From: Codonopsis lanceolata
Taxonomy: Eukaryota > Streptophyta > Magnoliopsida > Asterales > Campanulaceae
DNA length: 64,000 bases
Reading direction: 5' to 3'
NCBI GenBank assembly: GCA_013146195.2
Contig: CM028381.1
Coordinates: forward strand, 95,745,255-95,809,254
Part shown: in pieces, positions 44,668 to 57,250 of the stretch
Layout: each line of letters opens with the position of its first letter
Position numbering within the stretch: position 1 is the first letter of the stretch
Notes under the pieces: generated by a model
What the model was told of the DNA's origin: nothing
The model's input: the letters and a program-made list of their open reading frames with translations, nothing else
Database searches by the model: none
Made by a program: the position numbers and the translations under genes

Positions 44668-45177
44668 TATAGACACCTTAAATTCATACCCCTATTTTAT
44701 ATTGTCCTATAAAATATCATTACAAATTAAAAATTAAAAATGGACTAAAAGTCACTCTTAAAACGTTTTAGGGGATCAAAACGTCAAAAGAACTCGGAAG
44801 GAAAGAATAACGAAGGAGGGGGAAAGTGTAAAAATAATGAAGAGGAAGATAAGTTGGGGCATCGCTCCCCAACTGCACGTCGTTACACCAAGATTCCCCT
44901 GTGTCACACCCTTTCGTCGCCCAACCTTCTTCGTCACTGCTCACATCTGTTTCTCCAAAGAACATGAGGCGACTGCACCCTATACTACCTCCTACGCAAC
45001 CTCTACTCACCGAGGAGTTCATTCATTCGTCCTCAAGTCTACAACAATCACAACAATGCCATCCCCCTCTTTCTATAAAAGGAGACCTCCTCTCTTTTAT
45101 TCTACACACCAACAAGCACAACACTTCTCTTACTCTCTCTGTTAGGCTATAAAGAGAGACACGAGAGAGCCACAACA
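44668..45177 (+). repeat. Left LTR segment of G (5' part only)
   Basis: Aligns base for base with 52640-53162, including CCTATAAAATATCATTACAA, CACCGAGGAGTTCATTC and GAGAGCCACAACAAGG. A TATA box CTATAAAAGG lies near 45075. Similarity ends abruptly at 45177, where an inverted LTR end begins. Confidence 0.8.
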
Positions 45178-45425
45178 AGGTGTGAGTGCCCCATTCTGAA
45201 ACGGTCCGCGCTAGTGAAAAGCGAGGCGAGGTTTCAAAACTTCAAGCGATTGGAATACGCTCGGCCTCATTTGTGGACTCAAAATATTAAACAGAGTTGT
45301 CATCTCTATTTTAGGGTTAAACAGAAAGAAACCAAATATTCTAGAATATAAAGATTCGGAGGCTAATTTACGAGTTGGGAAGGGGTTAGGCACCCGACTC
45401 GCCCTTTCGGTCTCAAAATAGGGTT
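45178..45425 (-). repeat. Inverted LTR end of a related Tat/Ogre-like element
   Basis: Starts TGTGAGTGCCCC. Read on the minus strand it matches the LTR 3' part seen at 48690-48913 and 54860-55049 (GACTCTG or GAGTCCA, CGCTTGAAGTTTTGAAACC, and the AAGGGGTTAGGCACCCGACTC region). It points the opposite way to the LTR segment it abuts. Confidence 0.65.
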
Positions 45426-45794
45426 TTTGGTTAAATATATTCTTTTTTCACACACATACAATTACGTAAAAATATTCCGAACTGCTATCATTTTTTAACC
45501 AAGATAAACACGCTGGGGGAACCCACGTTCATAGAACCTGGATCCCAACGGCCAAAATTATCTCACTCTGCGCCTTTTAATGAGGGGCCAATAGGATGTC
45601 AGCCAGCCTAGCCCGGCATAGCCGCATTAATATCATATATATATATATTTCTAGGACACTTCATTGATCGGTCGGTTTTTATACCGCAAAGTTAGTGACC
45701 AATCTCATGTGCATAATAAAGTCAATCAGAAAAGAAATTCATTGACCAGAAAAAAAAATCAAACAATCAACAAAAAAAATGATGATGGAAAAAA

Positions 45795-46720
45795 ATGATG
45801 CTCGCATGGTCAATGAGAAATGCACTTGGATTGATCGGTGGTTTTGATGATATCCCTAGATCGTTTGAATGGTGGATCCCAAAAGAGTATGGGCCATTTT
45901 CCAGAGATTTGTCTAATCTTAGGAAGTCAAAATACAGGAGGAAAATGAAGGTCTTATACTCTGTTGAAAGAATCAACTGTTCTAGGACTTAATCAAAGAG
46001 TCAAAACAAAACTATGCTTGTCTGACCAATTTTTAGGAAAAAAATGTCAGTTATAAAAGCACGTACTTCCTCCAAAACTTCGTGAGCTATACCCTCTCAT
46101 ACACCATTGTCAACCCTTTTCTCAGAAACCTGGCCCGGAATTGGAAAAGAAGAGATAACACCATTCGTCTGACAAGAGTTTCGGGTTCAAGTTCTGATAC
46201 AAGTAGAGAAAACACAAATTTGGGTGAAATGGTTGAAAATGAATAGACTTCTATGGGTACTGATATAGGGGCTCCTGGTTACGCTCCTACTCCTGCTATG
46301 CAACAATGGATGGATAGAATCTGAGTGTGAACACTGAGCGCCTAATGGGTCACATAACAACCCTCATGCAAAGCTTGAGGCCAAATCCTGAAAACATTCC
46401 TTCCCCTGTTAGCCCTCATGAAACATAAACCTCGAATGCTCCCCCAAGAACCAACCCTCAACTCTAGAATACCAACCCTCCTCCAAATACCAACATGCCA
46501 AACACCTACCCTCAATACCAAAACACCAACCCTCCTCCAAATACTTACATTTCAAATACCAATCTGTTCTTCCCAAATACCATTTTCCATGCCTAAAACA
46601 CCAATGTTACATAGCCAAATTCAAGGGGCCTTCCATTCCCTACTACCAACCCACTCCAAAATAGTCCACACATGAATCCCATGAACTATGGCCCATAGGG
46701 GCAAGTCACGACCTATTGGC
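45795..46720 (+). pseudogene. Gag-like remnant of a Tat/Ogre-type element
   Basis: A short open frame (45795-45992) encodes LIGGFDDIPRSFEWWIPKEY and NLRKSKYRRKMKVLYSVERI. After frame breaks comes a Pro/Asn/Thr-rich region with repeated ATACCAACCCTCCTCC-type codons (46430-46680), as in the proline-rich gag of this group. No zinc knuckle or protease follows. The identity rests on context; the exact protein was not recognised. Confidence 0.4.
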
Positions 46721-46734
46721 CATAAAAAAAAAAG

Positions 46735-47024
46735 CTAGCATTCAAAAATTTTGATTCTCACCCGCATCACTTTCATAGAATCTGATTCTCTACTACATCG
46801 TGTTCTAAAATCTGATCATCCTTAGCATCACAATCTAAACTTTGATTCACTACCGCATCCCATCATGAAAATCTGCTTTTTACTGCATCGCATTTTAAAA
46901 TTCGGATTTTCCATGTTGCATCACATTTTAAATTGGTTGAATCGCACCTTTTTATTCGTATTCAAAGAAAAAAAGAAGAGAAATGATTTTGAGGTTGCAA
47001 GCAGAAGCTACAATATCAATTGGA

Positions 47025-47092
<68 letters not shown>

Positions 47093-47330
47093 ATGTTGCA
47101 AGTAGAAGCTGCAATGTCAAAAGGAGTTTGAAAGATTATGATGTTACAAGCAAAAGCTACAATATCAATTGGTATTGGACAATTTTTTGATGTTACAAGC
47201 AGAAGCAGCAATGTCAATAAAAAAAGATTTTTGATATTGCCAGCAGAAGCTGCAATATCAATTGTCAATTAAAAAAAAATCGATGTTGCAAGTAGAAGCT
47301 GCAATGTCAACCAAAAAAAAGAGAAGAAAG
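46735..47330 (+). repeat. Two adjoining minisatellites (CATCRCATT and GATGTTGCAAG units)
   Basis: 46740-46940: about five copies of a roughly 34-bp unit with CATCRCATTYTAAAATCTGATT. 46990-47320: six copies of GATGTTGCAAGYAGAAGCTG-CAATGTCAA separated by variable spacers, interrupted by a (TA)n run (47029-47090). Confidence 0.8.
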
Positions 47331-47504
47331 GAAAGAGGAGGGAGAGACGAGATATCCACCGCACCGAGACTTACACTGTAAAACATTTTCAAGTTTTAAA
47401 ATCTTTCCAGCGATGCATGTCCCGAAATTGGTAGTCTATTCTTATCAACGATGTTCGTTTGCTCGTAAACTCGCATTCACTTGTAAACTCCATCATTGAG
47501 GGGC

Positions 47505-48913
47505 TCTTTAGGCACCCCAATTTCGTACCCTACGTTACAATGTCCTAAAAATAATAATATTATTATTATTTATAAAAACAAATGGACTAACAAATGTTAT
47601 TTTCCGTTATGTTTTAGGTAATAAGACTTAACGGAGAAAGTATGCAAAATGAGAAGGGGGCAGAGTGCAAGAAAGAAAAAGAAAATACGAAAGACAAAGG
47701 GGGAGTCACGCCCCACCCCTGGGAGCATCTCCCTAGGGATGGGGGTCATGCCCTCCTCCCTTTCGTTCTCTCTTCATCTTCCAGCTATAGCTCCATACAA
47801 AGCTTCGTGAGATTTTGAGCCGTTGATTGCCCGTCCTCGAATTCCCTATAAATAGAGAGCCTGACCTCTTCATTTTGACAACACAAAAAGAAAATGGATA
47901 CAACAACTAAACACACTCCCAACGTCTTAAAGAAGAAGAGCTCTCTCCATCTGTCGCGAAGAAGAAAGCATCTGCCTCATGCCTTGCCCCGCAAGCCAGT
48001 CTGTCTCCTCCCTTGCCCGAGCAAGCAAGCCTCCTCCTTCCTTGCCCCAAACAAGCCTCCTCCCCCCGAGTGAGCCACCTGAGATTCAGTCCTTGCCCCC
48101 GGCAAGCCGATCCAAAAGACAACATATATCGTTACGCTGCACAAAAGACAACAACAAAGAAAAAAAAAACTTCCTTTCTCGGAAGGACAGGGGAAGGACA
48201 TTCAAAAACTCCTAGAGGGCTTAAGCCTAGATGTATACCGGGTTCAGATACTCATGCTTCAAGAGGTAGATACCCACCTACTATTATGTTCCCGTTATTA
48301 TAGATAAAATGTAGAAAATTAATATTATGCATGTTTTGTAAATAGTAGTTATAAATAATGTTTTAATTAGCTAAATGTTAGTATACATATTAATGTAGTA
48401 AATAATAAATAAAACGTAAATATAATAATAATGCATGTTTATAAGTAATATTTGTACATAAAATTATAGTTATTTTATGTTTTAGAAAGTAATTAAATTA
48501 TAATATTCCCTTGCATCATTAATTGTTTTTATAGATAATAAATTATGTTCATATAATTGCAAAAATAGTCATTATTATGCCCAAGTAACATTTAAAACAG
48601 AGCACTTATATATATACACAACTTTTTCTAGACTAAATACATATTATGCAAAGCATGTTCTTTTAGCAAACCCTAAAATGAAACCAAAAGGCAGAGTTGG
48701 GTGCCTAACCCCTTCCCGACTCGTAACTTAGCCCCCGAACCTACATTTTCTGGTAACATTTGGTCTTTCTCTATTTAACCTTAAAATAGAGATGACGACT
48801 CTGTACACACACATATTTTAGAGTCCATGATGAGACCGAGTGAATTCCACGCGCTTAAGTTTTGAAACCACTCGTATGTCACATGAGGATAGGTTTGAAA
48901 CGGGCTTCTCACA
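47505..48913 (+). repeat. Middle LTR of the Tat/Ogre-like composite
   Basis: Preceded by the purine tract TGAGGGGCT. It starts with a degraded TTTAGGCACCCCAATTTCG and ends GGGCTTCTCACA. A TATA box CTATAAATAG lies at about 47848. Its 3' part (48180-48913) aligns with 54250-55049; its 5' part is only loosely similar to 52640-53162, so it is a different subfamily. Confidence 0.7.
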
Positions 48914-50290
48914 CTGTCCCCCGTTCATTTCTTTCCACGGCTCCCCATTCATTTCTTTCTGGGGCTATTTCCCATTCATTTCTTTCTTTGGTTGTTTCCT
49001 ATTCATTTTTAGAAAGCTCATCAATCAAGTCTTCCAAAGGCTTCTCATGTCTATATCTCAACCTCATTGGTCAAATCTTCCTAGGGCTTCCCCCAAAGAT
49101 TTCATAAAACTTGTCAATCGAGTCTCCCAAGGGCTTTCCGCCCTATCTTACAAAAAATTGTTTATTGAGTCACCCTGGGATTCTCCCACTGAACTGATGA
49201 GTTTTTTCCTTGCAAGCGAGGTAAAGAAAAATATTTTTGGACCTAGAGACTCCTCCTACAAGGGAAGATAGTTGAAAACACCTAGACTATAGACCAAGAG
49301 GATTTTTTCCTTGGACTTGTTTGTCGAGGACTTCGTAGGAAATGATTCCCTAAAAATGGTTGTCTGGAATGCTTACTATGAAAGGACCCATTTGAATTCA
49401 TGGTTATCATGGATAACCCATTACAGAATTGATACACTACCATTGGGCCTCTTTTGAATGGCGGATCTAGTGGATTGTTTTCGATATACTCTGCACCACT
49501 TTTATTTGGCGCCGCACCAGTTTTTCTAGGTCTTACCAAATCTTGATGTTTAGCCGCCATGTTGTCTTGTCAGATGGGCCTGATTTTGAACCCATTCCTT
49601 TCTTTCTTTGCTAGAAGTCAGAATGCCCAAAAGAGAAACATTTGGAGGGATCTTCATTGAAATTTTTCACCGATAAACCCAACCAAATGCAAAAAATCAA
49701 ACAATAGATACCCATGAAAAAAAATAACATCAACCTTTTCACTTACCAGCCGGGAAGAACAATGTGCATTTATGAAAGACAATGTTCTTTCTATCACATA
49801 AATTTAATACATCTTTCTTTTGTATGTTTTAAATTACACAACTGCCTTTCAAAAAAAAAAAAGGAAGATAGAGTTTTCTCCATATGCATATCATCATAGC
49901 CTACATCTTCTCGTTGCATCATCAAGAGTTTGTCGCATCGGCCCCTACAAAAAACATATCTTCCGTTGGCACCCCTAAGGACCGTCGACACCAATCTCCA
50001 TCAAAGCTTGCCAAAGCTGCGAAACAATGTATTGCCAACGGCCCTACAATTCAATCATGTCAACAAGCTCCTTGCCAGTTCTCATTCGAAGCCAGTCAAA
50101 GCATTGCTAACAACTCCATCATCATGCACGAGCAAAACATCCTTCCAGCATCCCTATGGGATATCTCTCCAAAGGCCTCTGTCCAAAACATCCTCAGTAG
50201 CGTTATCAAGGGCTCTATAATTCAATCATGCTTAATACCTGCCACAATGATTTCCCAATCATTACAACATCATGCCCTTTTAATTGCAAT
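48914..50290 (+). other. Internal non-coding sequence after the middle LTR
   Basis: 48914-49200 repeats CCCATTCATTTCTTTC and GGGCTTYCC words. 49880-50280 is CAT- and GCATC-rich. No gag or pol frame recognised. Confidence 0.5.
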
Positions 50291-50900
50291 ACACACGCTA
50301 GTCACTCAACTCCAAAGTGGGGTTAGACCTTGTTATTGGTTTTTTGGTCGTGCAAGCACGATGTAGGGTTAGACTTTTCTACTTGCTTTCTGGTCGTGCA
50401 ACCCTAATGCAGGGTTAGACTTGTTGATTACTTTTTTTGTCATACTACCCTTATGTAGGGTCAGACCTTGTTTTTGCTTTCTGGTCGCGCAACTCTGATG
50501 TGGGGTTATACCTTAATTGATTGTTTTCTAGTCATACAACCATGATGTAAGGTCAGAGCTTATTTTTGTTTTCTGGTCACGCAACTCCAATGTGGGGTTA
50601 GACCTTGTTATTGGTTTTCTGGTCGTACAACCCCGATGTGGGGTTAGACTTTGCTATTTGCTTTCAGGTCGCACAACCTCGATGTGGGACTAGACCTTGT
50701 TATTGGTTTTCTAGTCGTGCAACCCCGATGTTGGGTAAGACCTTGCTACTTGATGTTTGGTCGCGCAGCCCCGATGTGGGGCTAGACCTTTCCATTGCTT
50801 TATGGACTTGTAACCTCGATATGGGGTTCGATCTTTGCTTTTCCTTTGGTCACATAATCCCGATGTAGGGTTTGACATTTCTTTATGCCTTTGGTCATTC
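50290..50900 (+). repeat. About 60-bp minisatellite (GGGGTTAGACCTTG unit)
   Basis: About ten units with GATGTGGGGTTAGACCTTG, a T-rich middle and GGTCGTGCAACCC. Spacing is about 55-65 bp, with copies becoming less regular toward the right. Confidence 0.85.
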
Positions 50901-52140
50901 CCGCAACAGGGGTAAGCCTATGGTTTTGGGAATTGTATACCCACACAAAATTTCTGTTTTTAGTCATTCTCGCAACGGGTGCAAACCCCAGATCTTAGGA
51001 ATGGTCCACAAACATCTTGGTTTTTACAAAATTTCCGCAACGGGTGCAGATCCCAGATCTTAGGAATGGTCCACAAACATCTTGGTTTTTACCAAAATTT
51101 CCGCAACGGGTGCAAACCCCAGGTCTTGGGAACTGTCCACAAACATCTTGGTTTTTACTGCAATGGGTGCGAACCCCGGTCATATAAATGGTTCACAAAC
51201 ATGTTGGTTCTTACAGTTTTTCTGCCTTTGGTCATTCTTGCAACCCCGGGTCTTGGCAATTGTCTGCACACATATTACATAGCCTTCTTTGCATCATGCC
51301 TTTACTTTCCACATCTACATTATGTTTTAAGTTTCTATCTTTATTGCTTTATTTACATTCTTGTTTTTACTATTTTCTTGATATTCAACATCACTTTTCC
51401 TATTTTTGGTAAAGTACACTCGAGAGTCCTTCCTATTTTTCCTATTCTAGAACAAAGCATACGCCATTCGAACTACATTGGTCTGATTCCTTTTATAAGG
51501 ATATGTAGGCAGCCTATCACTATAGGTTCGATCATCACAAATGATTTCTTCACATTTTGAATGACTTTTCTTGTGGATATTCCCGCAAGGGGTGCAAACC
51601 CCGGGTCTTGGAAATTGTCTACACACGAAATGGTTTTTACAAAGTTTCTACTTTTAGTCATTTCCCGCAAGGGGTATACACATTGGGTCTTGGGAGCGAT
51701 CCGCAAAATATCTTATTTTTAAAAATTTCTGGGTTTTAATCATTTCCCGTAAGGGGTATACACCCCAGGTCTTGAGAGTGATGTGCAAATATTTCATTTT
51801 TTTTGCAAAATTTTGGTTTTTGATCGTTTCCCGCAAGGGGTATACACCTAGGGTCTTGGGAGCGCTCCACAAATGTTTAAATTTCTTCTTTTGTTCATTT
51901 CCCGCAAGTGGTGTAAACCTTGGGTCTTGGGAGTGATGCACAAATGTCTTGTTTTACAAAGTTTATGCATTTGGTCATTTCCATACGGTGTGAACCCTGT
52001 GTCTTGGGAATTGAACCATCATACTTTATGCATCACGGAATTTCGCTTTATCATTATTGCTGCTTTTTACAAAGTTTCTGCTTTTGGTCATTTCCTGCAA
52101 CGGGTGTGAACCCTAGGTCTTGGGAATTGAACCCACACAC
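50880..52140 (+). repeat. About 75-bp minisatellite (CCCGCAACGGGTG unit)
   Basis: Around 16 units combine TTTGGTCATTTCCCGCAA, GGGGTGCAAACCCCGG, GTCTTGGGAATTG and CACAAACATCTTGG. Each unit has a small dyad of the form GGGGT...ACCCC. A unique block (51290-51550) separates two sets. Confidence 0.85.
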
Positions 52141-52149
52141 ATCAAATTT

Positions 52150-52400
52150 ACTTTTTGCATTGCAACGAATATTGCATCGCATTTTTACCTGCATTTACTT
52201 TCTACGTTGCAACGAATATTGCATCGTATCTTTACCTACATTTACTTTCTGATTTGCAACGGATATTGCATCGCAATCTTTTAATCCTGCATTTACTTTC
52301 TATATTGCAAACTTATATTGCATCACATTTTTCCTGCATTTTACTTTTTGTGTTGCAACAGATATTGCATCACATCTTTTACACATGCATTTACATTCCA
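52150..52400 (+). repeat. About 60-bp minisatellite (GCAACGAATATTGCATCG unit)
   Basis: Five units with TGCAACGAATATTGCATCGC, a T-rich stretch and CTGCATTTACTTTCT. The ATTGCATCG part resembles words in the clusters at 11.9 and 22.8 kb, but the unit structure differs. Confidence 0.8.
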
Positions 52401-52639
52401 TAATTACACCGTCCGACTTTGGCCGAACTACGTTTGGTCTGATTCCTTTTATAAGGATATATAGGCAGCCTGTTTTGATAGGTCCGACCGTGACATCACA
52501 AAATGGTTTCTATCACATCACGATTTGCATCGAAAATGTTTTCAGCTTAAAATTTTCCCCTGCCATTGCTTTTCCCGAATTTGGGAGTCTATCTTATCGA
52601 CATCGTTCACTTACTTGTAAGCTCCGTCGTCGAGGGGCT

Positions 52640-55049
52640 TGTAGACACCCCAAATTCGCACCCTATTTTATATTGACCTATAAAATATCATTACAAATTA
52701 AAAATGGACTAAAAGTCACTCTTACAACCTTTCAAGGGATCAAAACGTCAGAAGAAACTCGAAAGGGATCAAAAGGACGAAGATTAACTAAGGAGGGGGA
52801 AAGTGTAAAAAAATGAAGAGGAAGACAAGTCGAGGCGCCGCACCCTTATTGTCGGTCGCCACGCCAAGATTCCCCTATGTCACACCCTCTGTTGCCAGCC
52901 AGCCTTCTTCGTCACTGCTCACGTTTGTTGTTCTCTAAAGAACACGAGGCGGTTGCACCCTCAACTGCCCCCTACACAACCTCTACTCACCGAGGAGTTC
53001 ATTCCTTAATCCCCAAGTCTGCAACAATCATAACAACGACATGTCTCTCTTCCCTTAAAAGAAGACCTCTTCTCCTTCATTCTACATGCCAAGAAGCCCA
53101 ACACTTCTCTTACTCTCTCCGTTAGGTTGCAAAGAGAGACACAAGAGAGCCACAACAAGGTTATGCTTAGTGGTGGCAAATTTTGCTCACGCCTATATGC
53201 CCGCCCACTAAAATATGGGCATGGACACACTTAAATTTTAATTTGGGCACAAATGGACATATCCACTTAGACCATTAAGTTTTATGGGCACAAATGAGCG
53301 CCCACATTTTCACCTCTCACTCTCACGATCAATTTTTTTTTCTGTATACCTGATAATCCAAAGTTGTTTCTCTCTCTATATTTACATTTCTATCAATAAC
53401 CATTCATTAAGACAGAGAGAGCGTGGGGTAGAGAGAGAAACTAGAGAGAGATGACTGCTACTTGTTCTTCTGGCTTGGTTTTTAGGACAAAAGAAATAGT
53501 CAGCAATGGTGGGAGTAACAGTTATTTTTTAAAAATAAAGAATTGACCCATTTTTAAAATTTTTTTTTGATATCATATTACTTTTTATATACGATCAATT
53601 GCGTATTTTCTGGTTATGAAAAAAATATATATCAAATTTTTATTTAAAAACAATCGATTTGACGTAAAAATTAAGGAACTAAGGGAGTATTTTATTTCAA
53701 TTAACATACGGCAAAAGTGAAAATATGTTATTGTTTTGATATTATTAGTGGTTCTGTCAACACTAACACGTCATGTAAATTTTTTAACTTCTTTTTAAAA
53801 ATTTGGTTGCATTGAAAATTGTGACAGATGTTAAAATGTTGGTTTTTTCCAATTATTGTGGTTGTAATTATATATATATAGTTGTAATTTTTTGTAAAAG
53901 GAAATTATTTTTTAATAATTTTGTATTTATTTGATAAGTGCATGTTAATGAGTAAATGGGCGTCCATGCCCCTTCAGTGCCGCCCATATATACCCATGTT
54001 ATTAAATTGACACTTACTTGCCCGCTCATGCCCGCCTATTTGCCACCTTCTGCAAAACCTCTATTGAGCAGCACACACAAACCTACACACAAAAACACAC
54101 ACACACACACATCAAACATGCGCACACACAAACCTAGCAACATCAATACACACATACCCACACAAGCATACCTAGTAACACACACACACACACACATACA
54201 TCGCTTTTGCCTATTCTGAGCAGAGCGCACACACAAACACAACAATAACAAAAAAGACTTGGGAAAACAGGGGAAGCACATGGGAATCGCCTAAGCTAAG
54301 GCGTACCTAGTTCAGACTATCACCCTCCAAGAGGAAAGCCTCAGATCTGATATTCTGTCCTCGTTGCTATTTATTTCGGTCCGTAAATAATATGTAAATA
54401 TACATACATTGTTGATATGTATATATTTTCTTCCGTTTGTACTTATTGTTAAAGTTTGCTTTCTTTTCTGTTTATGTCTTTGATATAAAATAATTAGTTA
54501 TCATGTTTAGTTGATTTTCTTTATATGCAACGTAAATAAAGTTTATAGATTAAGTTTTCTTTTTCTGTTATACTTCTTTACATATCCGGTTTACATTAGA
54601 TTAGCGCACAACATTTTATACTTCTCTTTATTTCGTAAGTAAATAAAAGATTTTCTTTTATTTTCATCTTCGTACGTACACAATTAGTTTCTTGGTGAAT
54701 CTGTACATATTATCACCATATGTAAATATAGTTAAAATATGTTCTTTTTCTATTTATATTTTCAGTCTGCATAAATAAGTTGTTCTGTGTTGTTAGATTT
54801 CTTCTATACAATGTATATAGTTGCTTTTCTATACAATATATATTTTCTTTCTTTTCGTAACTTAGCATCTGAACTCATATTTTCTGGTATTTTTAGTTTT
54901 TCTCTATTTATTATATCTTTAAAATAGAGGTGACGACTCTGTACATACACATTTACAGAGTCCATAACGAGACCAAACATATTCCACGCGCTTAAGTTTT
55001 GAAACTACTTGCCTCTCACGCGAGGAAACGTTTGAAACGGAGTTCTCAC
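52640..55049 (+). repeat. Right LTR of G, with nested hAT-like element
   Basis: Preceded by the purine tract CGAGGGGCT. It begins TGTAGACACCCCAAATTCG, typical of Tat/Ogre LTRs as I know them, and ends GAGTTCTCACA. Removing the insert at 53172-54047 leaves about 1.5 kb. The segment 54050-54240 is CA-rich (ACACACACA runs). Confidence 0.75.
53172..54047. mobile_element. hAT-like non-autonomous element in the right LTR of G
   Basis: Ends GGTGGCAAAT and ATTTGCCACC are perfect inverted repeats, with GGGCATGG/TGCCCGCC words just inside both. No transposase. Target duplication unclear (TTATGC versus TTCTGC nearby). The matching left LTR lacks it. Confidence 0.6.
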
Positions 55050-55519
55050 AGCTACTAAAATCTTGAATAAATTCGACTCAATTTTGTTTGCGATGAGTTA
55101 GTTCTTGTCTGACTTCTAGAGCTTGAGGAGATCAGCATGCAAAAAATTACATAAACAAAAAATTAATCACACGGTGACCTTTCGTGGGCACGAAAGGCTC
55201 ACAATGCCCTCACACAACGCCCGGCAACACCCACACTCGCAATAAACAAACGAGTACTTTTTATGCAACGATCCAAAGGCACCAATCAATAAAAAACAAG
55301 GCAATAAGAAACGGGGCAGTAACTAATTCAAGACAAAAAAATACATTTCATTGACACAAGTCTGGTACAATTGAAGGCAACAAGGGAAATCACTAAATAT
55401 TGACACAACACAAGCTAGCAAAGAGGTTTAAGGCAACGTCGGGTAAAAAGAAGCTCTAAACAACTGTGTGACAGTAGCCTCAAGAACGAATACCAACTAT
55501 GCGAGGAAATTGGTTGCGG

Positions 55520-56785
55520 TCAGTTACTGCTCCTCTCCCGTGTCAAGTAATCAAAATTGTTTGTCGCACTAGATACATAATCAATGTTTCCCTTACTCTC
55601 TGCATGAGGATTGGTATCAGGTGTGTTTGCGATAGCTTCAAAATACAATTTCGGACATGTAGGTAGTTGATTCATCCATAACCTGTAGAAGAGCACATGA
55701 TTTTATCATAAGCATTCACATTTAAATGAAAGATACTTCAATCCATTCCCATCCAACCATCCACACGAAGTACCTTGATAGCCATGTTCTCATATAAAAG
55801 TAACACATGGCAGACTAGTCCTAGGATTTTGAGGTTAAGAAATTAAAGACAGGGATGATGAATCTTGTAGGCACAAAGGTTTAACTTGAAGGTGTACTGT
55901 TCTAAAGATTGGATTTGACATGTTCATAATGTTTGTCGACAGGACAATCAATGATGTACTTGGTATTGGGTGGTTTAGATGGTCTAAGCATTGATTATGA
56001 TCCTTTTGAGCTCCTATGTACCAAATAAAATCCGTAATAAAAATTTAGGGAGTGTTTCCAACTGCTGTTAAGGGAGTACCACCCCAATGAGTCAGTGTGT
56101 AAGTTTTTATGCCTGTTTTGGGTGTTGTGCTTCATTTTCATCGCATTGTAGCTTTCTTATATAACAGATAAAAAAACAAATGACTGCATAAATGCCTTTA
56201 CACTTTATAGTGACCGCAAATTATATCCAAGAGAAATTCTCTGAAGGAATTCCCCTTCTTAGACAGAAGAAATGCCAAGGGTGCTCTTGTTTGTTCACAT
56301 GCTTTAAAAATCATTTTAGATCATATTGAAAGCAGAACATAAAACTCCTTGATCCATTTCATATTTCGACACTTTTTGCTCTCATAACTCCAGTAAAATT
56401 TCATTTTATTTGGGTAATGAACACATCCAACACAGGCATGTCTACAACATGATACAAAAAACATGGCAATGAGCCCAAGATTTTGCTGGAACATTGAAAT
56501 TATTGTTAAAATTGAAGACTTAAGTTGAAACTATATATAAAAAGAAAGAATTAGGAATAAACCGTAAACAAAACAAGAATACCAATAGGTTGCTTTCTCT
56601 TGGACAAAATATCAAAAACAGGAGGACCAAATATCTGAAACAGTAATAATTGGAAGAAAAAAAACTTACAAGAAACAAGCTGAAGTCGAAGGTGTTCAGG
56701 TTGTTCTTTTGAGAGATTGAAAAAGGATTCCACAGTTGGCGAAGAGATCGGCCGAGGTAGCTTCGCTGTCATCTGCCATTGCTTC
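55520..56785 (-). CDS. Candidate small spliced gene, function unknown
   Basis: Two exon-like parts are visible on the minus strand. Near 56778 a well-placed ATGG opens MADDSEATSADLFANCGILF but hits a stop after 27 residues. An ATG eight bases later opens PTVESFFNLSKEQPEHLRLQ and runs to a donor GTAAGT at about 56668. An acceptor (CTACAG) at 55683 precedes a 53-codon open end, WMNQLPTCPKLYFEAIANTP to TRERSSN and stop (55520). A possible middle exon starts at about 56640 (IFGPPVFDILSKRKQPIG). The phases I tried do not join without a stop, so it may be damaged or wrongly assembled. No family recognised. Confidence 0.3.
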
Positions 56786-56995
56786 TTTTTCGCCGTATTT
56801 TTTCTGCCCCGATTGTTTCTAATCAAGTGAAACCTATATTTTCCCCCAATTCTGTTAACTAACGGGGTTTTAAAAAAAAAGGATACGTGACCTAGTCTGA
56901 TTTGTGGCACGTGTAGGGGTACATAAGGGTGGTCCAGGAGGTCAGTACTCTTCCCCATTGGATCTCTCTCCGAGCAAGTAGCGAACTCCCTCCCA

Positions 56996-57250
56996 TGGCC
57001 CCTCGGCCATCTCTTTCTTGCTCCATCACCCTTGCTCCAAGTCCCTCTCTCTCTCTCTCTCTCTCTTTCTTTAACGCCCAATCTCATCATTACCAAATAC
57101 CAACACCAATTACGGCTTCAGATCTCTCTCAGATTCCGTCGTCACCAGCAAGCCTTTCAGACCCATCCCCCCGTCCAAGTTCCAGCCGCCACCTCCATCT
57201 CAGCCAAACCCGCACTCTCCGCCTGCGCCACCGCCACCACTACTACAATC
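56996..57250 (+). CDS. Candidate first exon, divergent from the gene at 56.8 kb
   Basis: ATGGCCCCTCGGCCATCTC opens a Ser/Pro/His-rich frame of about 85 codons, through a CT microsatellite (about 57044-57067), to a strong donor CAG|GTGAGT at 57251. Another ATG (57032) opens a second frame over the same exon with a transit-peptide-like Ser/Ala/Thr composition. Which frame is used cannot be decided. Downstream, 57260-57670 looks like intron. The remaining exons are lost in the gap or displaced by element I. The intervening 210 bp could be a shared promoter with the minus-strand gene. Confidence 0.3.

Larger units (their letters stand above)
44668..55049 (+). mobile_element. Composite Tat/Ogre-like Gypsy insertion G
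   Basis: The outer ends are an LTR start (TATAGACACC, for TGTAGACACC) and an LTR end (GTTCTCACA), flanked by GCCAC (44663-44667) and GCTAC (55050-55054), a likely 5-bp duplication with one change. Inside are three LTR segments, gag-like remains, purine tracts CGAGGGGCT/TGAGGGGCT before two LTR starts, several minisatellites, and the string TTATAAGGATATGTAGGCAGCCT (given in part) at about 51497 and 52451, which I recall from Tat/Ogre 3' regions. No protease, RT or integrase was found. The middle LTR and the inverted segment imply a nested or recombined structure. Confidence 0.65.

Noticed and set aside
50979..51560. A 193-codon plus-strand open frame
   Set aside because: It is a translation of the 75-bp minisatellite; overlapping frames on both strands show the same periodicity, and nothing resembles a protein domain.
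50290..52400. Regularly spaced repeats as a CRISPR array
   Set aside because: Units are imperfect and contiguous rather than exact repeats with unique spacers, and this is a plant nuclear genome.
56551..57096. A single 181-codon minus-strand frame
   Set aside because: It runs through a GA microsatellite, the inter-gene gap and a splice donor. Only the segment around 56780-56668 looks exonic.
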